Assembly (NCBI GenBank): GCA_001586965.3
Contig: LUCW03000307.1
Coordinates: forward strand, 5,001-37,500
Direction of reading: 5' to 3'
Source of the DNA: Sphaeroforma sirkka
Lineage: Eukaryota; Opisthokonta; Ichthyosporea; Ichthyophonida
DNA: 32,500 nucleotides
Part shown: positions 31,968 to 32,500 of the stretch, piece after piece
Position numbering within the stretch: the first letter of the stretch is position 1
Layout: each line of letters starts with the position of its first letter
Made by a program: the position numbers and the translations under genes
Notes under the pieces: generated by a model
Databases searched by the model: none
Seen by the model: only the letters and a program-made list of their open reading frames with translations
Told to the model about the DNA's origin: nothing

Positions 31968-32500
31968 ATGAGTAAAACAGGATGCACGCAGGGTGAGACT
32001 TCTCCATTGCTAGGAGGCAAGGATGGCAGCATCGAGAAAATTGTGCACAGCTACGGGGTGTCTGACAATGTTGAGCACTCCTCTACACCTACAAAACATA
32101 AGACCAAATCAAGTTATAAAAATAACAATTCTCAAATGAACCACTTACAACTTACGGATAAAGGAGGAAAAAATTTGATTGACAGAGATGCATTGAAGTT
32201 AAGCGAGGAGGAGAAAGCTGTGCTGGTTATACAGCGATTTGTCCACAAATGGCGGTTTAAGAATCATATGAGAAGCGCTTGTGCCTTCCGAACACTAGTA
32301 GAAGCCCCTCCTCAACCGGTAACCATGGTAACGTACGTGAAGGCGGTTGTCACGCTGGTGGGGCTGGCTTTATTGTGGCTGGGTCTGTGGACACAGTTCG
32401 ATGTCGGGTTATGGCAGAAGGATCTATTTCCCAATACTTTTGTCAAAGATAGCATATTCCTAGTCATTGGTGTTCTGTTGCTCTGTTCCGTAGACTGTTA
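31968..32500 (+). CDS. Membrane protein, 5' part; dileucine signal, IQ-like helix, two hydrophobic segments
   Basis: Open from the ATG at 31968 to the window end (177 codons seen, 3' part missing). An in-frame TGA at 31935-31937 lies ten codons upstream, so this is the first usable ATG. The N-terminus has ETSPLL (residues 10-15), matching the [DE]xxxL[LI] endosome/lysosome sorting signal. A polar, Lys/Ser/Asn-rich stretch follows. Residues 87-102 (LVIQRFVHKWRFKNHM) resemble a degenerate IQ calmodulin-binding helix. Residues 121-141 (VTYVKAVVTLVGLALLWLGL...) and about 162-175 (SIFLVIGVLLLCSV) are hydrophobic, probably membrane helices joined by a short loop with W-T-Q-F-D. No family assigned. 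A multi-pass protein of an acidic or secretory compartment is inference. Confidence 0.75.
   Translation, partial: MSKTGCTQGETSPLLGGKDGSIEKIVHSYGVSDNVEHSSTPTKHKTKSSYKNNNSQMNHLQLTDKGGKNLIDRDALKLSEEEKAVLVIQRFVHKWRFKNHMRSACAFRTLVEAPPQPVTMVTYVKAVVTLVGLALLWLGLWTQFDVGLWQKDLFPNTFVKDSIFLVIGVLLLCSVDC

Overview
This is nuclear eukaryotic DNA. Three independently read genes have GT-AG introns (five introns placed, in two of them with protein-family support across the junctions), intergenic space is long, (TA)n and (CA)n microsatellites are frequent, and decayed LTR and LINE-like retroelements fill the middle. There are no bacterial operons. A sterol C-24 methyltransferase next to a MYND-finger protein fits a unicellular opisthokont or another sterol-alkylating protist. 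An ichthyosporean such as a Sphaeroforma relative is my guess, not something the sequence proves. No tRNA, rRNA or CRISPR was found.

Layout. About 0.65-2.3 kb (+): a GC-rich two-exon gene of unknown function, whose second exon has had its 3' splice site and first codons copied into a 113-bp tandem array inside the intron. 2.7-5.3 kb: simple-sequence AT DNA and small tandem repeats. 5.5-7.05 kb (+): a mosaic of broken retroelement pieces (copia zinc knuckle, protease and pre-integrase; a DIRS/Ngaro-like 'DLFAS' segment; gag pieces). 8.0-11.3 kb (+): a decayed Ty3/gypsy pol in canonical order protease, RT, RNase H, integrase, interrupted by a (TA)49 tract and a roughly 0.4 kb foreign segment. 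12.0-14.6 kb (+): a GC-rich two-part element resembling the ORF1 and endonuclease half of a LINE, with no RT. 15.7-16.8 kb (+): a second gypsy integrase fragment with an internal duplication. 17.8-20.0 kb (-): closely packed, stop-ridden coding tracts of unknown family, ending in a 174-bp repeat present three times.

The intact host genes lie mainly in the right third. 21.3-26.0 kb (-): a 1048-residue protein with an N-terminal MYND finger (split by a 1.56-kb intron), a long basic disordered middle with a recurring K-Y-x-P-R motif, and a C-terminal C2H2 finger. 28.25-29.88 kb (-): a five-exon ERG6/SMT-type sterol methyltransferase, every intron in phase 0. 31.97 kb to the window end (+): the 5' part of a gene for a membrane protein with an N-terminal dileucine signal, a degenerate IQ-like helix and two hydrophobic segments. 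The last two genes are divergent, and their 2.1-kb spacer holds perfect 11-bp hairpins, G-rich tracts and several short tandem arrays.

The genes do not form an evident pathway. The most unusual items are the MYND/K-Y-x-P-R/C2H2 protein, the splice-acceptor array at 1.6-2.05 kb, and the unrecognised pseudogene cluster at 17.8-20.0 kb.
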